Assembly: GCF_947623445.1 (NCBI RefSeq) | Contig: NC_135242.1 | Span: 5,890,001 to 5,954,000 of the forward strand | Direction of reading: 5' to 3' | From: Clavelina lepadiformis | Taxonomy: Eukaryota > Chordata > Ascidiacea > Aplousobranchia > Clavelinidae | Length of the DNA stretch: 64,000 nucleotides | In this document: in pieces, positions 11,421 to 24,869 of the stretch | Layout of the letters: each line of letters opens with the position of its first letter | How positions within the stretch are numbered: position 1 is the stretch's first letter | The notes under the pieces: generated by a model | The model's input: only the letters and a program-made list of their open reading frames with translations | Database searches by the model: none | What the model was told of the DNA's origin: nothing | Program-made: the position numbers and the translations under genes

Positions 11421-14400
11421 CTTTTAACGGAATTGTGAGTATGGGGGCTTGTGAGTATGGACGTGAGTATAGGACGTTTACTCTTTGGTGTTTTTATAAC
11501 GGCTTTGGGATCGCGACTAATCCGTCTTTCATTTTCGGCTTCATATTTTTGGGGATTTTGTGGTGTCGCATGCAGAAAGACTTCGTAGCTGGACCAACAT
11601 GGAGTCCAAACAATTTACAGATTTTTTCCTGGCCCGGTGCTTTGCCTAGCTTTGTTTGTTTGTTGAAGGGCTACGGTATAATTCTTTTGGGCAGAAATTA
11701 TCCGACTTCCAACAATGGAATTGTTAAAATTGCTGATTTTGTTCCATCAACAGTTATAGAGTTTAATTGTTTTACATAAGTTGCTTTTTTCATTACTTTT
11801 TAAACAAGTATGAAATATTGTAACTTGTACAAACACTTGTTACTTATTACAGTTAAGCTCCACAAACAGAATATCTTGGCCAAGAGGAACTTACGGAATG
11901 CACTGAATCACAGTATATCAAGGTCTTGCTGGTTAAAGTTTTTACTAAGTAAAAGCTCACATTTAGCCAGCCAAAAACCAGAAAATATAAACACTTAGAA
12001 AGATCAATGTTATCTATATGTAAGCAATCTTTTATGTAAATAAATAGACGTATAATTTATTTTTTAAAACCAGAGTAATAAATTTATGGATCTTGTATTG
12101 TTAATATATTGGGGAATTATACAGAATAAAAGAAGTTATTTTCTTGTACGTAGATGTTAGATTACCTTTGAAACAAAGATTTAAATTTAAATTGCAAGGT
12201 TTTGAATTTAAATTAAATTAAAATTAAACAGGTCTCATCATACAAACAAAAGTATATATACATAAAACTACTTGGACAAGTTTTAAGGTTCCGTTGTTAC
12301 AAAGAACTTGACGAGATAGCATTACTTGAGAGCCTTAAATTTAATTGGGGAGCGTAGCAATCAATTTAAGCCATTATTATTACAAACCACAGATTTTGCA
12401 TAATGTTCCCATTATTCTATAATAATACCGGTGTAAAATTAAAACTTTCAAAATAGTCATTTGCATCCAAGTTACCAATGTAGGAACAATTAAGCATATA
12501 AATCCTTGGCAGGTAACTCTGTCGGAACTTATTGGCTTGACACTTATCTTAAATCATCATCATTGAAGGTCATGCAGGAAGGAGACGGAAAAAAGCATTC
12601 CAGAAATTTGTTGAAATGCATTCAACAATGAAAAAATTTAATCGCAAAATACATATGACGCGCAAGGGTTTACTTTGAAAGGGAAAATATTCAAATTTGA
12701 TTATTTTTTGTAATAAACACTTTAAGCTTTCTGTCTTGTTGCGCTTGTTCCTCATCTCGAATATATGCTAAGATTGCTCCCAACGAACAAAGTTGTTTTA
12801 TTATGCTTGCCAAGATATATTATATTTGATGTAATAGACTGAATCACTGAGAGGTAAGGGCTTGTAAAAGTATATAATTCAGTTGGCCAATACAGATTTA
12901 AAAATAGTGCACTTTTGCGTGGAAGAAGAATTGAAATATTTTACCGCCTGGGGCAGTCAAACTCTGTTGAATGAAAAACCTCATCTTTGTTACGTTGGAG
13001 TTCAATGATACGAGTTTGTTTTTGCATACTTTCACGTTCTTCATTATATCAGTCGGTTGAAGGCGACTAAGCACTGCACGAAACGACTGCATGGTGATTA
13101 AGAAGGCGTTGTCGACGCGTTGAGAAATTTACACTTGAACAATTTTAAAACACGTTGAGTCCACTAGCGTATTAAGGTTTGAAGGGGGCATTGGGCCGTG
13201 TCCCCTCATGAATCCAACGTTTTGAGCCGTAGACCTTTTTACTGCTTCATCCTTTCCGGTTTGTCGCATTTCCTTGTTTGCAGCTACTTATAAGCTATAA
13301 CCTATACAGATAAACCTACAATGGGCTTGCAAACGGCCTTTGAAAACTTTACACTATAATTTGGCAGCCATTGTACGTCTAAATATGAGAATTCATTTTA
13401 CTTCAAGGCGTTTGAAAGCGGTATTGAGACGCAAAACAACAAAATTTTTGCGCTTCACGCATTTAGGGCGGAGAAGACGAGCAGGGTTTTTAAAAGGAGC
13501 TTTTAAAAATTTTTCCCTCCCCTCATCGCAATCCTAAATACGTCACTGGTTAAGTCTGTCGTTTGTCTATGAATATTTTTGCTTGTTATCTCATTAAAAA
13601 ATCTTTTATTGATATCTGTATCTCTTAAACAGTGTGTATTTGCTTACCTGCTGCTATATATTAAATACCGTATGGTATTATAGTACAGTAGGTCTATATA
13701 TAGCCTATATTATATCGTTGTATAAACTGCAGATGTTTCCTCATATGTACACAGCGTATAGAGTAGACTTATAGAAGGTTGTTTTATTATGGAAATCATG
13801 TTTTATCTTATAGAACAAACGTATTTTTGGAATAAGGAAAAGGGCTAAACCTTATCATGGGGTGGCAACGTAAAACGAATTTAACTCACGTTTGTCGGGA
13901 AATCACATTGGCTTGCATATGAGACAGAGATGGACAATATAGCACGTGTATAGATAACAAGGCGATAAAATATTTTGATAAACTAAAATTGTATCATTTC
14001 GCCAAGAAAGTTTTTACGTGGTGGCCTCGGGTGCTAGATGCTTTGAGATAAGTGTCGTACCATTAAGTTCCAACCGACTTACCTAAATATGACATGCTTC
14101 CTCCTTTTTAGTAATAGGAGTTCAAAGAAAACTTTCTGACAGCGTAACTGTTATCAAAATCTACGCTGCAGCTATAATTAAACCATAAAATTCTTCATTT
14201 GTCATAGTTTGTACAGTACTTAATATACGCATACGATTGTACATTGCGTATGGCTGTTTATTGTCAAAAGCATAATATTTTAGACAGTAGTTTGGAATAC
14301 AAGTGCTGGCAAAATCAGTAAGCAATTTGTTCATTTCTCTCTTTGTATGTAGTGTACCTTGGATGATAAAAAAGAAAAAAGACACGAAAATAAATGGAGG

Positions 14401-14432
14401 TCTTTTCGTCAATAAATAAAGGCGTGTTATGC
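11421..14432. other. Intergenic, no gene recognised
   Basis: AT-rich DNA lies between the LINE remnant and the end of gene B. The plus-strand frame at 11369-11779 partly overlaps the antisense of the LINE and resembles nothing known. Up to about 11.7 kb may be more decayed LINE. A polyadenylation signal for gene B (AATAAA on the minus strand) lies at 14257-14262, about 170 bp past its stop. Confidence 0.5.
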
Positions 14433-17400
14433 CTAAATGTTCAATGGACATGGATCTTCGCAGAGAAGAGAACTGATACGAGCAGCAAACTCTTCATCGA
14501 GCGCTTCAAAACCACGCTCCAAGGCATCCCTCAAAATATTATCCTCATTTCTTGCGATGCGTAAAATTTCATCCAGGTCAAGCCTTCCACCTCGAGGAGG
14601 CAGGACGGGCAAAACGAAAACCTAGCAACAGAAGACAATTAAGAACCTATGTAAATACCGCTTGATACGGTAAAATTTTTATTAAACTTGTATAAAATAT
14701 TACAAGCGCTCCAGCATCATGCAATCTTCCGGCTGGTTCTCCGACTTCATCTCTTGACGCTCCATCAGTTATCAAAAGAACTACATCTCTTGCCTCCGGA
14801 CGATTTCCAGTTGTAATCAGTACATCAGCCGCGTAATTAAGAGCGTTGCCGGTTCGAGTACCTAATGAGCAAAATTATCAGATTTTGAACCTTACTAATG
14901 ATAAGACGTTTATGGAAACATTTATATTACAGTATCTTAATATTTTCACTAGTAGCTTGATGTTACCTCTTCCATTATAAGGAATGCTGTCATAGGCAAC
15001 AAGCAAATCGTCAAGACTGTTGGGATAATCATTCAACAGAATCTAAAATTTTTGTTCGTTTTATGACAACTTGACTATATATTCAAAAAAATTTGGCCCA
15101 ATTATTATTACTTCGTATTCGTTGTTACCACAGTTTTCGTATGTATAATACCTGTGTGTCTACATCCACTTCGTTGTTGTAGCGGATAATGCTGAAATGA
15201 GTGGCATCATCCGAAACGGCGAAATCGCTGCATTGAAAAAAGGCCATAAATTCAGGGACCGTCGTCAAACGTTTGAAATGAACTAACTGAACTAACTGAG
15301 ATGAGCTGACTGATATGACAAAATGACTTACTCCAGGAAACTCCGAACAAAAGCTTTCATTTTGATCCAATTATCTTCGCCCACGGAAGAGGAGGAATCG
15401 AGTATCACGATGAAATCCATGACAGCGTAAGGAGGACACGAACCTGTAAAACATCATTCAATATGATGAAATGGAGAAATTGCGCAAAAAAGTGCTCATA
15501 TATAAACGTATAAGATTGTGTCTACAAGTGAAAAGGACGAAATATTTGTATCTTACGCGTGCAGCAAGGGGCCGGTTGGTTCCACAGTTCGTTGAACTGA
15601 CAGGTGTTTCGTCTTCTTCCGGCGTTGGAAAGCATGTAACCTCGGCTTTCATCACAACTGAATGTGCAAGTGGATCCGGCAAAATTCTGTTCAGTGCATC
15701 GAACTTGGCCGTTTGCAATGCGTTGTGCTGGACACTCCCGTGGAGCAATTGCTGTGTTGACATATACAATTGTTAAAAGCATATTTAGCTGTAAGCTAGA
15801 TCAAAAGTTTTTAAAGCACTACGATGTTATTTAAATTGTGACAAATGAAATGAAGGTGAAAAAATTGCAAATAGAAAAACTTACGTTTGCAAAGCGGCTG
15901 AGGCCTGTTCCACGCGCCAAAGATATCGTTGTCCCGATATGGAATGCACTGAACAGCCGAGTAGTCTTGATCAAGTTCGAAGCCTTCGTTACATGTAAAC
16001 CTGCAAAATGTGTACAAATTTGCTGTATGATAATCGAATTAAGTTTCTAATAAAAACTTATAATGGGTGGCGGAAGTATACCTGCAAACACTCCTGTGCC
16101 AGTTTCTATTGGTACAACGGAACGATCCAAATTGTTGTCGCATTAAACGTCGGCATCGAATACGTCTACAGACAGGTACCGCCGCGTCCCATCTGCTGAA
16201 TAGGTCTGCAAGAATTGGGGAATGGGATTACTAGCATTATGCTTAACAACCCTAAAGGCAAGTCGCAGAATTATGCAGGTGGAAAGGAAGGCTACTAGGC
16301 TACACGCCAAAGGTCATATCAGAAGAGAAAGACAGATATCAGCTGTAAACATTGTACTATATAAACCAACACAAGTTGTTCCAATACAAGTATGAACAGA
16401 TAAAAAACCTACCACAATTTGCGATGGCCGCACCATCTATTCCAAATCCTCGTCTGCAAGAAAACTGACATCGACCCAGTGGCTCGTTGTTGCATTTCAT
16501 GAACCCATTTCTCGGTCTTCGTAAATCGGGACATGGCAGACCTTCATAAAGATGTAAGAAAATCCATTTTAAAATTTGACAGCAAACATTCTTTGATGTT
16601 TGTTTTGACAAGATAAAATTTAGAAAGCCATAAAAGGTTTTGTTTGCTATATGTAATTGTACCAGTGCTCACCGCCAGTAGATTTCAATGCTTTTACATA
16701 TAAGCTCTGATTTGTTTTTTTCATCAATATATTTACAATTGATTATGCAGCACAAAAACAAAGAAAGAAAGGCACCATTACGTGGTTAATTAGAGGATCA
16801 TCCGTTTTTAAATGTAATTATGAAGCAAAGTTTTACTCGATATGCTTCCATAGAGTATGCAATCACGTGGCAGAAGTGACATTGAAACTAAGCGAGAGAG
16901 GCAGGAGAAATTATAAATAACGTAGCAAAATTGTACAAATCCTACAAACGATTTTTTCATCTTTATTGTTGAACAACTGGTCTTTGCTGTCATTTGGTGT
17001 TTATTCTATGGTTTTTGTTTTTTGCACATTATAGATAAACAGGAATTGGCAAACAACAAAGTGGTCACTTAAGATTTTTAAGTATAACAATTGGTGGCCC
17101 TATGTTTTACCGTAAAAGCATACTTAAATAAGTTATTATAGTGTGCAAAAAATTTGTATGATATAGGATAATATTATACCCAAGCTCAGTTTATTCTACA
17201 GTTTATTCTATTTGTTGCAAATATTTTAATAAAAAAGTTTTGAAATATGAACGCATGAATAAGAAATTAAATAATTTGGAACCGTTTTTGGAGTTCAAAT
17301 TGAAAAACGCATCACTTTTCCCGGACCTTGTCTATATGGTAAGCTTATATCTCGAGCGTTTTCGAGCCTGCTATTCCAGCTCTGGATGTTGTATGGGACA

Positions 17401-18445
17401 AGTTGTCACGGTATTTAAATTTTTATCTCCAAACGCTCGGTTCTAACGCATGTTTAGCGAGATCTATGGTACGCTATATCATCTACACCATCTACTTTCA
17501 TGCATTTTTACAATTTTGAACTCACCTCCTAAGGGCTCGTTGCAGAATAGAATTTCGTGGTTGCATCCGTTCCGAGTGCAGCAGCATCTACAAACTGACG
17601 ATGGAGCCTTCATGTTGCATTGCGTTCGATCATCGATGAAGACAGAAGCTGGGTGAGAATCCTGGAAGAAATGTAGGTCTAAATGAATGGGACTGTACAT
17701 ATCTCAAACTTGCACAGCTTTAAGTGCTAAAACGCAAAGCTTAAAATCTTGGTTTATTATGATTTTATGGGTAAAAACAGTTTAACATTTCATGACGAGA
17801 CACATATTTAATTGAGGAAAGCTAGAAATTACTACCTTCGCTTTTGATAACAACATACGTCAAAGATTTTGTCCTCAACGCTTAATCACATGACATAAGA
17901 AAATTGCGGCGTTTTAAGTTTATCGAACAATCTCATAGCGCGCATAATTGGTCATTTTACACACGGGAAAGTCATTATAGAAATTTTTGGCTTACCTGAA
18001 TGTGATTATTACCACAAGCTGTGAGTTGTTTACACGATTTCTTAATCTGGGGCTGGTTTCCCCAACCGCCGTGACGTAATTCGATTTGGCAAGCGTTCTA
18101 AAAACAATTACAATTTAAAAAATAAAAGTAAAGTATATAATCAATTCGATTACAATATAAAAGGTGCAATCCATATTTGTCAACTTCATGCATGTAAAAA
18201 ACATAATGTTACCTGAGTTTCGTCACAATCAGTTAATTTACCAACTGTCAAACAATCCCTTTGGCTGAAGACGTTTTCACACTCCCAGCAAATTATACCT
18301 GAAAATGTCAAGGTGTAAGTTATATTATTATTTTATGATTATACGTAAATGTTGTTACAAGAAACTTCTTAAAACCTATACCTTGAATATTGGGAGCCAA
18401 ACGCAAAAGCGTCAGGACGAACAGCAACTGCCTAATATATTCCAT
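14433..18445 (-). CDS. Gene B: secreted three-finger / three-sushi / von Willebrand A protein, 520 aa
   Basis: Thirteen minus-strand exons: 18382-18445, 18213-18298, 17996-18097, 17526-17661, 16413-16541, 16082-16205, 15885-16000, 15557-15751, 15332-15443, 15152-15227, 14967-15042, 14704-14861 and 14433-14621. All are GT-AG, phases agree throughout, and the stop is TAG 14433-14435. In order: signal peptide (1-21); a Ly6/uPAR-like domain (22-115, CWECEN...[12 protein letters not shown]); three six-cysteine sushi domains (about 131-187, 190-250 and 253-317, the third within one exon); and a vWA domain (about 320-500). The vWA keeps the metal-ion [15 protein letters not shown] (DxSxS), the TRTGNAL threonine and LLITDGAS. 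Complement factor B has three sushi plus vWA but continues into a serine protease; here the chain ends after the vWA domain and starts with a three-finger domain instead. A secreted, Mg-dependent adhesion or immune ligand-binding role is inferred. Confidence 0.9.
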
Positions 18446-20437
18446 TCTGAATAGTTCTGCGGAAAACAATCTCTCAATTTGGGTAATAGGAATAAGCTAT
18501 ATAAAAATTTAGGAAAATTCGATAAAGATACCCTCAGTTTTGCCACAAGATCAACAAATCCTCACTCTAGCCTGTATCATTTATTGTGTTGCAAAGCAAT
18601 ATATTGGTTGCTCGCTGGCAACATTATAATCTAAAACGCAATCGGCGATTGGCAAGAGATGCAATTTATACCTCTGACCTTAAAGCTTGCTAAACCTGTT
18701 TTATCGGGAAATTACAAAGGCCCTGTAACAAACCCCTTACAACTTAAGCAACATTTCAAAGAAATCCACGAACAAGATAAAATAAGAAACGATGAAAAAA
18801 CCTCAGGTGAGGGATTTTAAAGATCGCTTTATCTTCCGGTTAAAAGTGCTTGAGGCTTGTCGTATAAGCACAATTGTGCGTTTTTCAAGCGTTTATATCG
18901 AGACATTACAAAGGTGTACGAGATTTACTTGAAACTGGATCCTTTTTCGAACAGTCTATCATCAAACATATTTTCTTTTACCGAACAACGTTTAAGTGTG
19001 GATTGATTTTATGCTGAACTATTTGTGTCTGGCGCTTGTCGATTTCTCCTTATAAACACCTATAATTCGGGCTATCCAAGCCAACACGTGACCGGTTCAT
19101 ATCACGAACATCTTGTCGTCCGCAATTGGCAACTGTTTTGTTTTGCAATTTGGAATGAATATCAACCCCGGAAACCAAAGCAACAGCCATTTCGCATTGT
19201 TTTGTCGTGTCGCAATGTACGCATCTACCGCACGCACGTTGTCATTTTGTCACGAATGCGACGCCATTTGGCATTTAAATTCGAAAGATTTACGCATTTT
19301 TTTCAAATTTTTTTATCGCAAAAATCCGTTGATTGTTTTTTGGCAGTTGCATCTGTTTTCTTCCGGGTTTATATTGTGGGCAATTATTTCACCTCTAAAA
19401 CGTTACAACCCTTTTCTCTGAAATTAGTAAGCAGAAAGTGCTTCAACCTTAAATGCCCCAAACTATTTTGCCCCCTTGTGGTTGTGTTGTGACGTTATGA
19501 GAATATTATCGAAGTCATATATGTTAAAAACTGGGGCTTGCAAAAAAACAATTTGTCTTCAAAACACACAGGCGAGTAAATGTGTTATAAACAATAGCCT
19601 ACATATATTGGCACCAGTGCATAGCGTTGGTGCAGCAGTAGTTATGACTTGCGCATAGAAAAATTTGTAATTTAAGGAAAGTTTTGGCAAAAAATAAATA
19701 ATAAATGGTTTTTTATGTGAAAACAGTGGTTTATGCTATGCATGGTACACGCATGAAGCCGACTTTATAGCCAATTAAACGTATACCAGAACGAAGAGGC
19801 TCAACCTATAAAGCAACCCCAAACGCCAGAAGGATATTTTGCATAACGTCCTGTGACATTTGAAAGCAGACAAACGCCAGAAATACGTTACGTTTCTAGA
19901 AGTAGTCGTCGATGCGTGATTCATCATCGTGTTAACTTCTCGTGTTTTCTTATATCTTTATAATTAAAAACAGTTAAAACCGATTGGTTTACAGGGATGC
20001 AATTGTTTGACGTGTGGCATCGTTAAATAACAGAAGAACAAAGCATTGGATAACATTAAATTATGCTAAAATTAAAGACACGTTGAATGCTAATTACAGA
20101 AACACTTTAATTAACCTTTTAAACAAAAAATGGGACGCTCTTTACAGTCAAAACTATTATAGTATTTCAACACAACACGCTAAGTGGCTATGTATCTAAA
20201 TTTATATTTATAGTTTATAATTAAAACATTGTTATGAAATCGTTGCATCATTCACACAATTAAAACTTCAATGGTATTTGCCGCATTGGGCTTTTAAGAG
20301 GTCTTGGAAATTAGTAAGGATTTGCCAAGCCAATTTTCGTAACTTTTCCGCCAATTTCGCCTATATAAACTGTTTCTGGTTTTTTAATTTTTTTAAGAAA
20401 CTTTTTAATTTTTTCAAGTATTCTGCAACGACTATAG
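18446..20437. other. Upstream flank of gene B, no gene recognised
   Basis: The gene B promoter should lie just above 18445. The overlapping plus-strand frames at 19025-19492 have no recognisable domain, no convincing splice context and a start inside ordinary AT-rich DNA, so I do not call a gene. Confidence 0.45.
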
Positions 20438-20778
20438 CAGGCATGCACAACATACGGCCCGCGAAACCTTTTCGTGCGGCCCACGAGATATTCCGTGATT
20501 TCGCTCATTCAGGCATTTTCTCCACGGTTACGGTTACATAATCAACGAATCCGATGCTTTACCGCCGATAAGCGTTAAAAACAACTACATACTGTAGTGC
20601 GAGAGGCAAACGTCTCTTGACAGTAACCATCTTCTCAATAATATCTCTTATTCGACGGTTAATCGGTCACATTATATAAAGTAGGCTACACGTTAGTTAC
20701 AACAATGTTAGCACGCGGCCCGCGAAAATTTTTTTCCCCTAAAACGGCCCGTGTACTGTTTTGAGTTGTGCATGCCTG
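20438..20778. mobile_element. Non-autonomous hAT element (MITE), 341 bp, perfect TSD
   Basis: The ends are 14-bp perfect terminal inverted repeats, CAGGCATGCACAAC at 20438-20451 and its complement at 20765-20778. They are flanked by an exact 8-bp target duplication GACTATAG (20430-20437 and 20779-20786), the hAT hallmark. Subterminal GGCCCGCGAAA blocks occur in inverted orientation near both ends. There is no transposase. The intact duplication suggests a fairly recent insertion. Confidence 0.93.
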
Positions 20779-23764
20779 GACTATAGATATCCTGTTAACT
20801 GCGTTGTTGTAAGTCGGTTAAGTGCGTTTTGTCTTTCTACTGTACATAATATGCAGGCTACATCGTTGCATAATTGGCTTACAAGATGCGCAAACAAGCG
20901 ATACCCAATAAAGTTTTTACATAATTTCCATGAAGTATATGCGTTAATATCGTCTCTGAATGTACCAAACACTAAAATGGTGTAAGTCGTTTTGCATGGT
21001 TTCGTTTAAGTCTGCCAAAAGGAGACCAATTAGCGAACATATTCTGTAACAGAGAATTGACACATTTGTGACGAATTATATTGTTGAAAAAATTACAGGA
21101 AACATTTTTCCGGAAATATTTTACCGTTTGTATTTACGGCCAAAACGTTTAATGTTAAACAGACCGTTGCTTTGACAAAATAAGTTTTCAGGGGTGTTTC
21201 AAGTTGAAGAATGCAAACGTATCCGATGTAAAGGAAATGTTTAACTTTAACAAATGCAGTCAGACAAGTTACAGTGTATGTAAAATTTCTGGTAAATTCG
21301 TTTCTACAAAATTTCCTTAATGTTTGTAGTAGCAATAAAACAACGTACTGTATACTACGCCTAATATTTTTAACCACTACTCTAATCGATGTTCTATCTA
21401 TCGAACATGCGAGATTTTTCCAGGTGCTCACTATATTCACACAGAAAATCATAGCGCACACACGTATTAATCGTAATGAAAACTGTTTCTATACTCATAT
21501 TATCTTTATCAGTCAGAGGAAAGAACATATGACGTTGCTATTTATAGGATTCATTCCTGTTTAGCTGTGATACATCGTTGTTATATAAAGCTGTCACTTT
21601 AAATTTTCTATGCTCTTTACGGGATCTTTTATCGCTAACGGCCAGTCACATCAATCAAACATCGTAAACCTAATGGACTAACTACAAGTCTTGGTTCTTC
21701 ATAAAACTTACGTTAGAGAGAGCGCCAACAGCTATTCCAGTCGGACACCAGCAATAAGCGAATCACAAACAATATGTCAAAAACTTTCCATAGCTTTTTC
21801 TAGGGAAGTTGACGAACATAACTCTTATTTGCGATGCGTTGTATGGCTTTGCACTACAATTGCATAGGCCGTACGCTTACCTTGGTTCATCACTGCACGT
21901 AAGCTATACTCAAACGAATTAATTACAATACGCGTAGTGATTATATAGGCTAAACGCTGGATATAACGTCCTTAAAGCTATGAAAGGGGTGGAAACAGTG
22001 GTGGGATTCATTGCGAACCGGTTGTTAACAAGCGTATGTATAGGTCTATATATATTGGCCCCGGGTTCATTGAATACTATCATTGGATTAAGATCTGGAA
22101 TTCTTAATCTTTTTCGTCTTACTTACACTCGCAAATTTCGACAAAAATCTAACTTATACAGGAGGCCACATACAACTTCAAGAAGATAATACAATATAAC
22201 AAATACATTTGTTAAATAAATGAAAACTAATCCACTACAAATTTTTTTAACAAGGTCACTAATTACAAAGTGTATAACTTTTAATAAGTTTATATATTTT
22301 CGTTGGAGGTGTTTGCTTGCGGAATTAACAAAATCCTTTGCGGTCGTATGTTGTATAATAATTAATAACCAACGTTATACTATTCATCAGTCGGCTATTT
22401 TCGGTTTGTACACAGCACACCATGACTGTTGTGGTTGCGATATTGAGTTTTGTAGATCCTACATTCATTAAAATTTCGTGCTTTTTGATTAAAAACAACT
22501 AACCAGCAGAGTCGTAAAGACTCGAGTCGGTGTCAGTGAGTCGAGTCAGCCAATTCAATAAATGAGTGTTTTTTTCAACAGAGTGGTATCATAAGTTATG
22601 TTATTTTTAATTATATTTTTTTGCGATACTGCATATGCATCAAGCAAAATTTTTGGAAGGAGTTCGTTTGTTACATTGGGTTGTTGAAATGGGTCGTGAT
22701 ATGAAATTGGTTGAAAACCACTGTTTCAGCTGGTACATCGACAAGATATATGATATCTATGTCAAAATGTTGGAAATAAGTAAATACACACGTGAAAAAT
22801 CCACAAGTCAAGCCTGTGAGTCTAATATGTGATGGTTTAGCCACGAAGTGTGTACACTGTATGTTGTTTCCATTATCTTGTGTGATATTTTGTAACTGAA
22901 ATCTCTGAAATTGACATTGCTTTTTAGGATAAAAGGTAAAGGTTTATCGTATGCATTTAGACTGAGATTGAGGACATATTTTGCTTTATACGAGATATGC
23001 TATCATGGTGAGTTATTTATGATTTGCAATATTACTGGTAGAGATGTTGGTTTCAAAAATTTAAATTGGATAAAGGCTTTTGGTTTCTTAAAAAGTCAAA
23101 ACTAAAAGTCTTTGTTGTTTGTAAAGCAATACAAGATAGCCTAATGGACAGATTGGAAAGTTTGTTGTTGTTGGATTATAAATCACCCGCGCTACAAAAT
23201 GAAATAATTGCCCTTATACGCACAATTAATTTTTATCCGCCACACATTTAGCAAACTTTCCAGTCTGGCCTGTAGGCTAGGATGTTTTATTTTTGATTAA
23301 AGGTGATAAGTTTTGAAAAACAACCCATGCTTATTGGCAACACATACTGCTGTACTGACATTTTGATGTGACCAAACTTGTTTTCGGTAATAGCCATTGT
23401 CATTGAGGCATGATGGTTTTATTGGCATTTAAAATTATATTTGATTTCTTGACAGTCAAACCAGATTGCAGAGCCCAATGTGGTCATAGTGGAAAGTGTG
23501 ACCTATGCACAAGATTCATTAATGATCACACCAAATATTTTACTCATCATACCGATTTATAATTATCAATAAACAAACAATTAAGGTTTCAGTGCAAGCC
23601 ATCATACCAAAGTTTGCGTGTTTGCAAATATGATTTCTTGTTGAAAACTGCTGTATTGTCCAGTCAAGCCGACTCTTGACGAATCTCATGCATGCAGGTG
23701 CCACAGTTTCCACTACGGCTGTAGAGTGCAACCGAGATTTTTTTGCCATAATTGTGCCGTAGGC
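20779..23764. other. Intergenic, no gene recognised
   Basis: This is AT-rich sequence with only short open frames lacking recognisable motifs. A cluster of GAGTCG/GACTCGAGTC words lies near 22505-22553, and a short stem-loop repeat lies at 23146-23270. Confidence 0.45.
23146..23270. repeat. Short inverted-repeat element, about 120 bp
   Basis: GACAGATTGGAAAGTTTG at the left pairs with CAAACTTTCCAGTCTGGCC at the right. The right end, extended to 23 bp, recurs exactly at 36477-36499. The flanks show no convincing target duplication. It is probably a small MITE of an unnamed family. Confidence 0.5.
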
Positions 23765-24869
23765 CAGTGGTTCCCAACCTTTTTAGGCTCACAGAAAACA
23801 ATTTTCTAGTTGTGCCATTAAGAAATGTACTTACTTAGTTGCTACACATTAAAAAATCAACATAACATAAGCAACAAAGAAACTTTACTCTGAGTTTGAA
23901 TGTTACTTTGAAAATCTATTTTGACAAACACAAAAGAAACTGTATTGACAATTTATTTCAAACTCAGTATGAAATTTGTGCTTGGTTTCTTGTGCAAATA
24001 CCCCCTTTTATATCTGGACTCACTTTCAATAAAACTACCCTCATTTCTTCCTCGAATATAAGTAGCCTTTCTCTTTTCTGTTTTGATATTCGTTAAAACT
24101 GAAAATTCAATCTCGCATAAGTATAATGTGGAAAACTGTAGTAAAATCATCAATGCCTTTTCTCCAAGGTAAGGAAATTCATTTTGAAGAAAGATGACCT
24201 TGTTTACTTTTAAAGTGTCTGGTCAACTTGCTTGGGACCATGGCTTCATTTGATAATTTTGCATTTCAGATTAGACAACTTGAAATAGGTTGCGTTTCTT
24301 CACCACACCAAGTAAAGCGTATATTTAAAGAACTGTTGCAATAAAGACGAGTTTTCGTTGCTTTCTTTTCGCTTCCAGTTGCAGCTGTCATTACCTCGCT
24401 CTGATTGACATCTATTGATCTTTCTCTTGTTATAAACTTCTCTATCATAAATTATATGAAACTAATGATCTGAAACTTACCACACTGCTCCTCTCCTAAT
24501 AAAACACAATGGGAAACATCCTTTACAAACGCAGTATTCACTTTACACTTGTTCACTGGACTGAATAAGAACTGATCATCAGCAGAATTATACAGATAAT
24601 GTATGTTATGTCAAAAAACCACAATAATCGAAATGTGCTACATAAGAAATCATGAGTTGTGCATTGAAACAGCATACGGTATGACAAAAAATGTCCCTGT
24701 GATGTAACAAAAACAATTTTCCATAAAGATTACATCAGCAACAATAATCCTACTTATAACTACATGAAAATGTTAGAGATAAAAATGAATAATAGGAATA
24801 GCTTGCGGCACCCTTGTGTATCGCAAACGGCACCCCAGGGTGTCGCGGCATTCTGGTTGGGAACCACTG
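23765..24869 (-). mobile_element. hAT (Charlie-like) DNA transposon, internally deleted, 1.1 kb
   Basis: The terminal inverted repeats CAGTGGTTCCCAACC are perfect at both ends (23765-23779, 24855-24869). The flanking 8-mers CCGTAGGC (23757-23764) and CCGCAGGC (24870-24877) differ by one base and fit an aged target duplication. Two pieces of BED/hAT transposase remain on the minus strand. The N-terminus lies at 24266-24448 (MIEKFIT...TRLYCNSSLN...FTW). The C-terminal LYLCEIEFSVLTNIKTEKR motif lies at 23953-24153. The large central part with the catalytic residues is deleted, so the copy is non-autonomous. Confidence 0.88.

Noticed and set aside
15471-15776. 101-aa plus-strand frame and 103-aa minus frame
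   Set aside because: Both overlap the third sushi exon of gene B in the wrong strand or frame.
19025-19492. 155-aa plus-strand frame
   Set aside because: No family resemblance, an overlapping 102-aa frame of equal quality, and no supporting exons.
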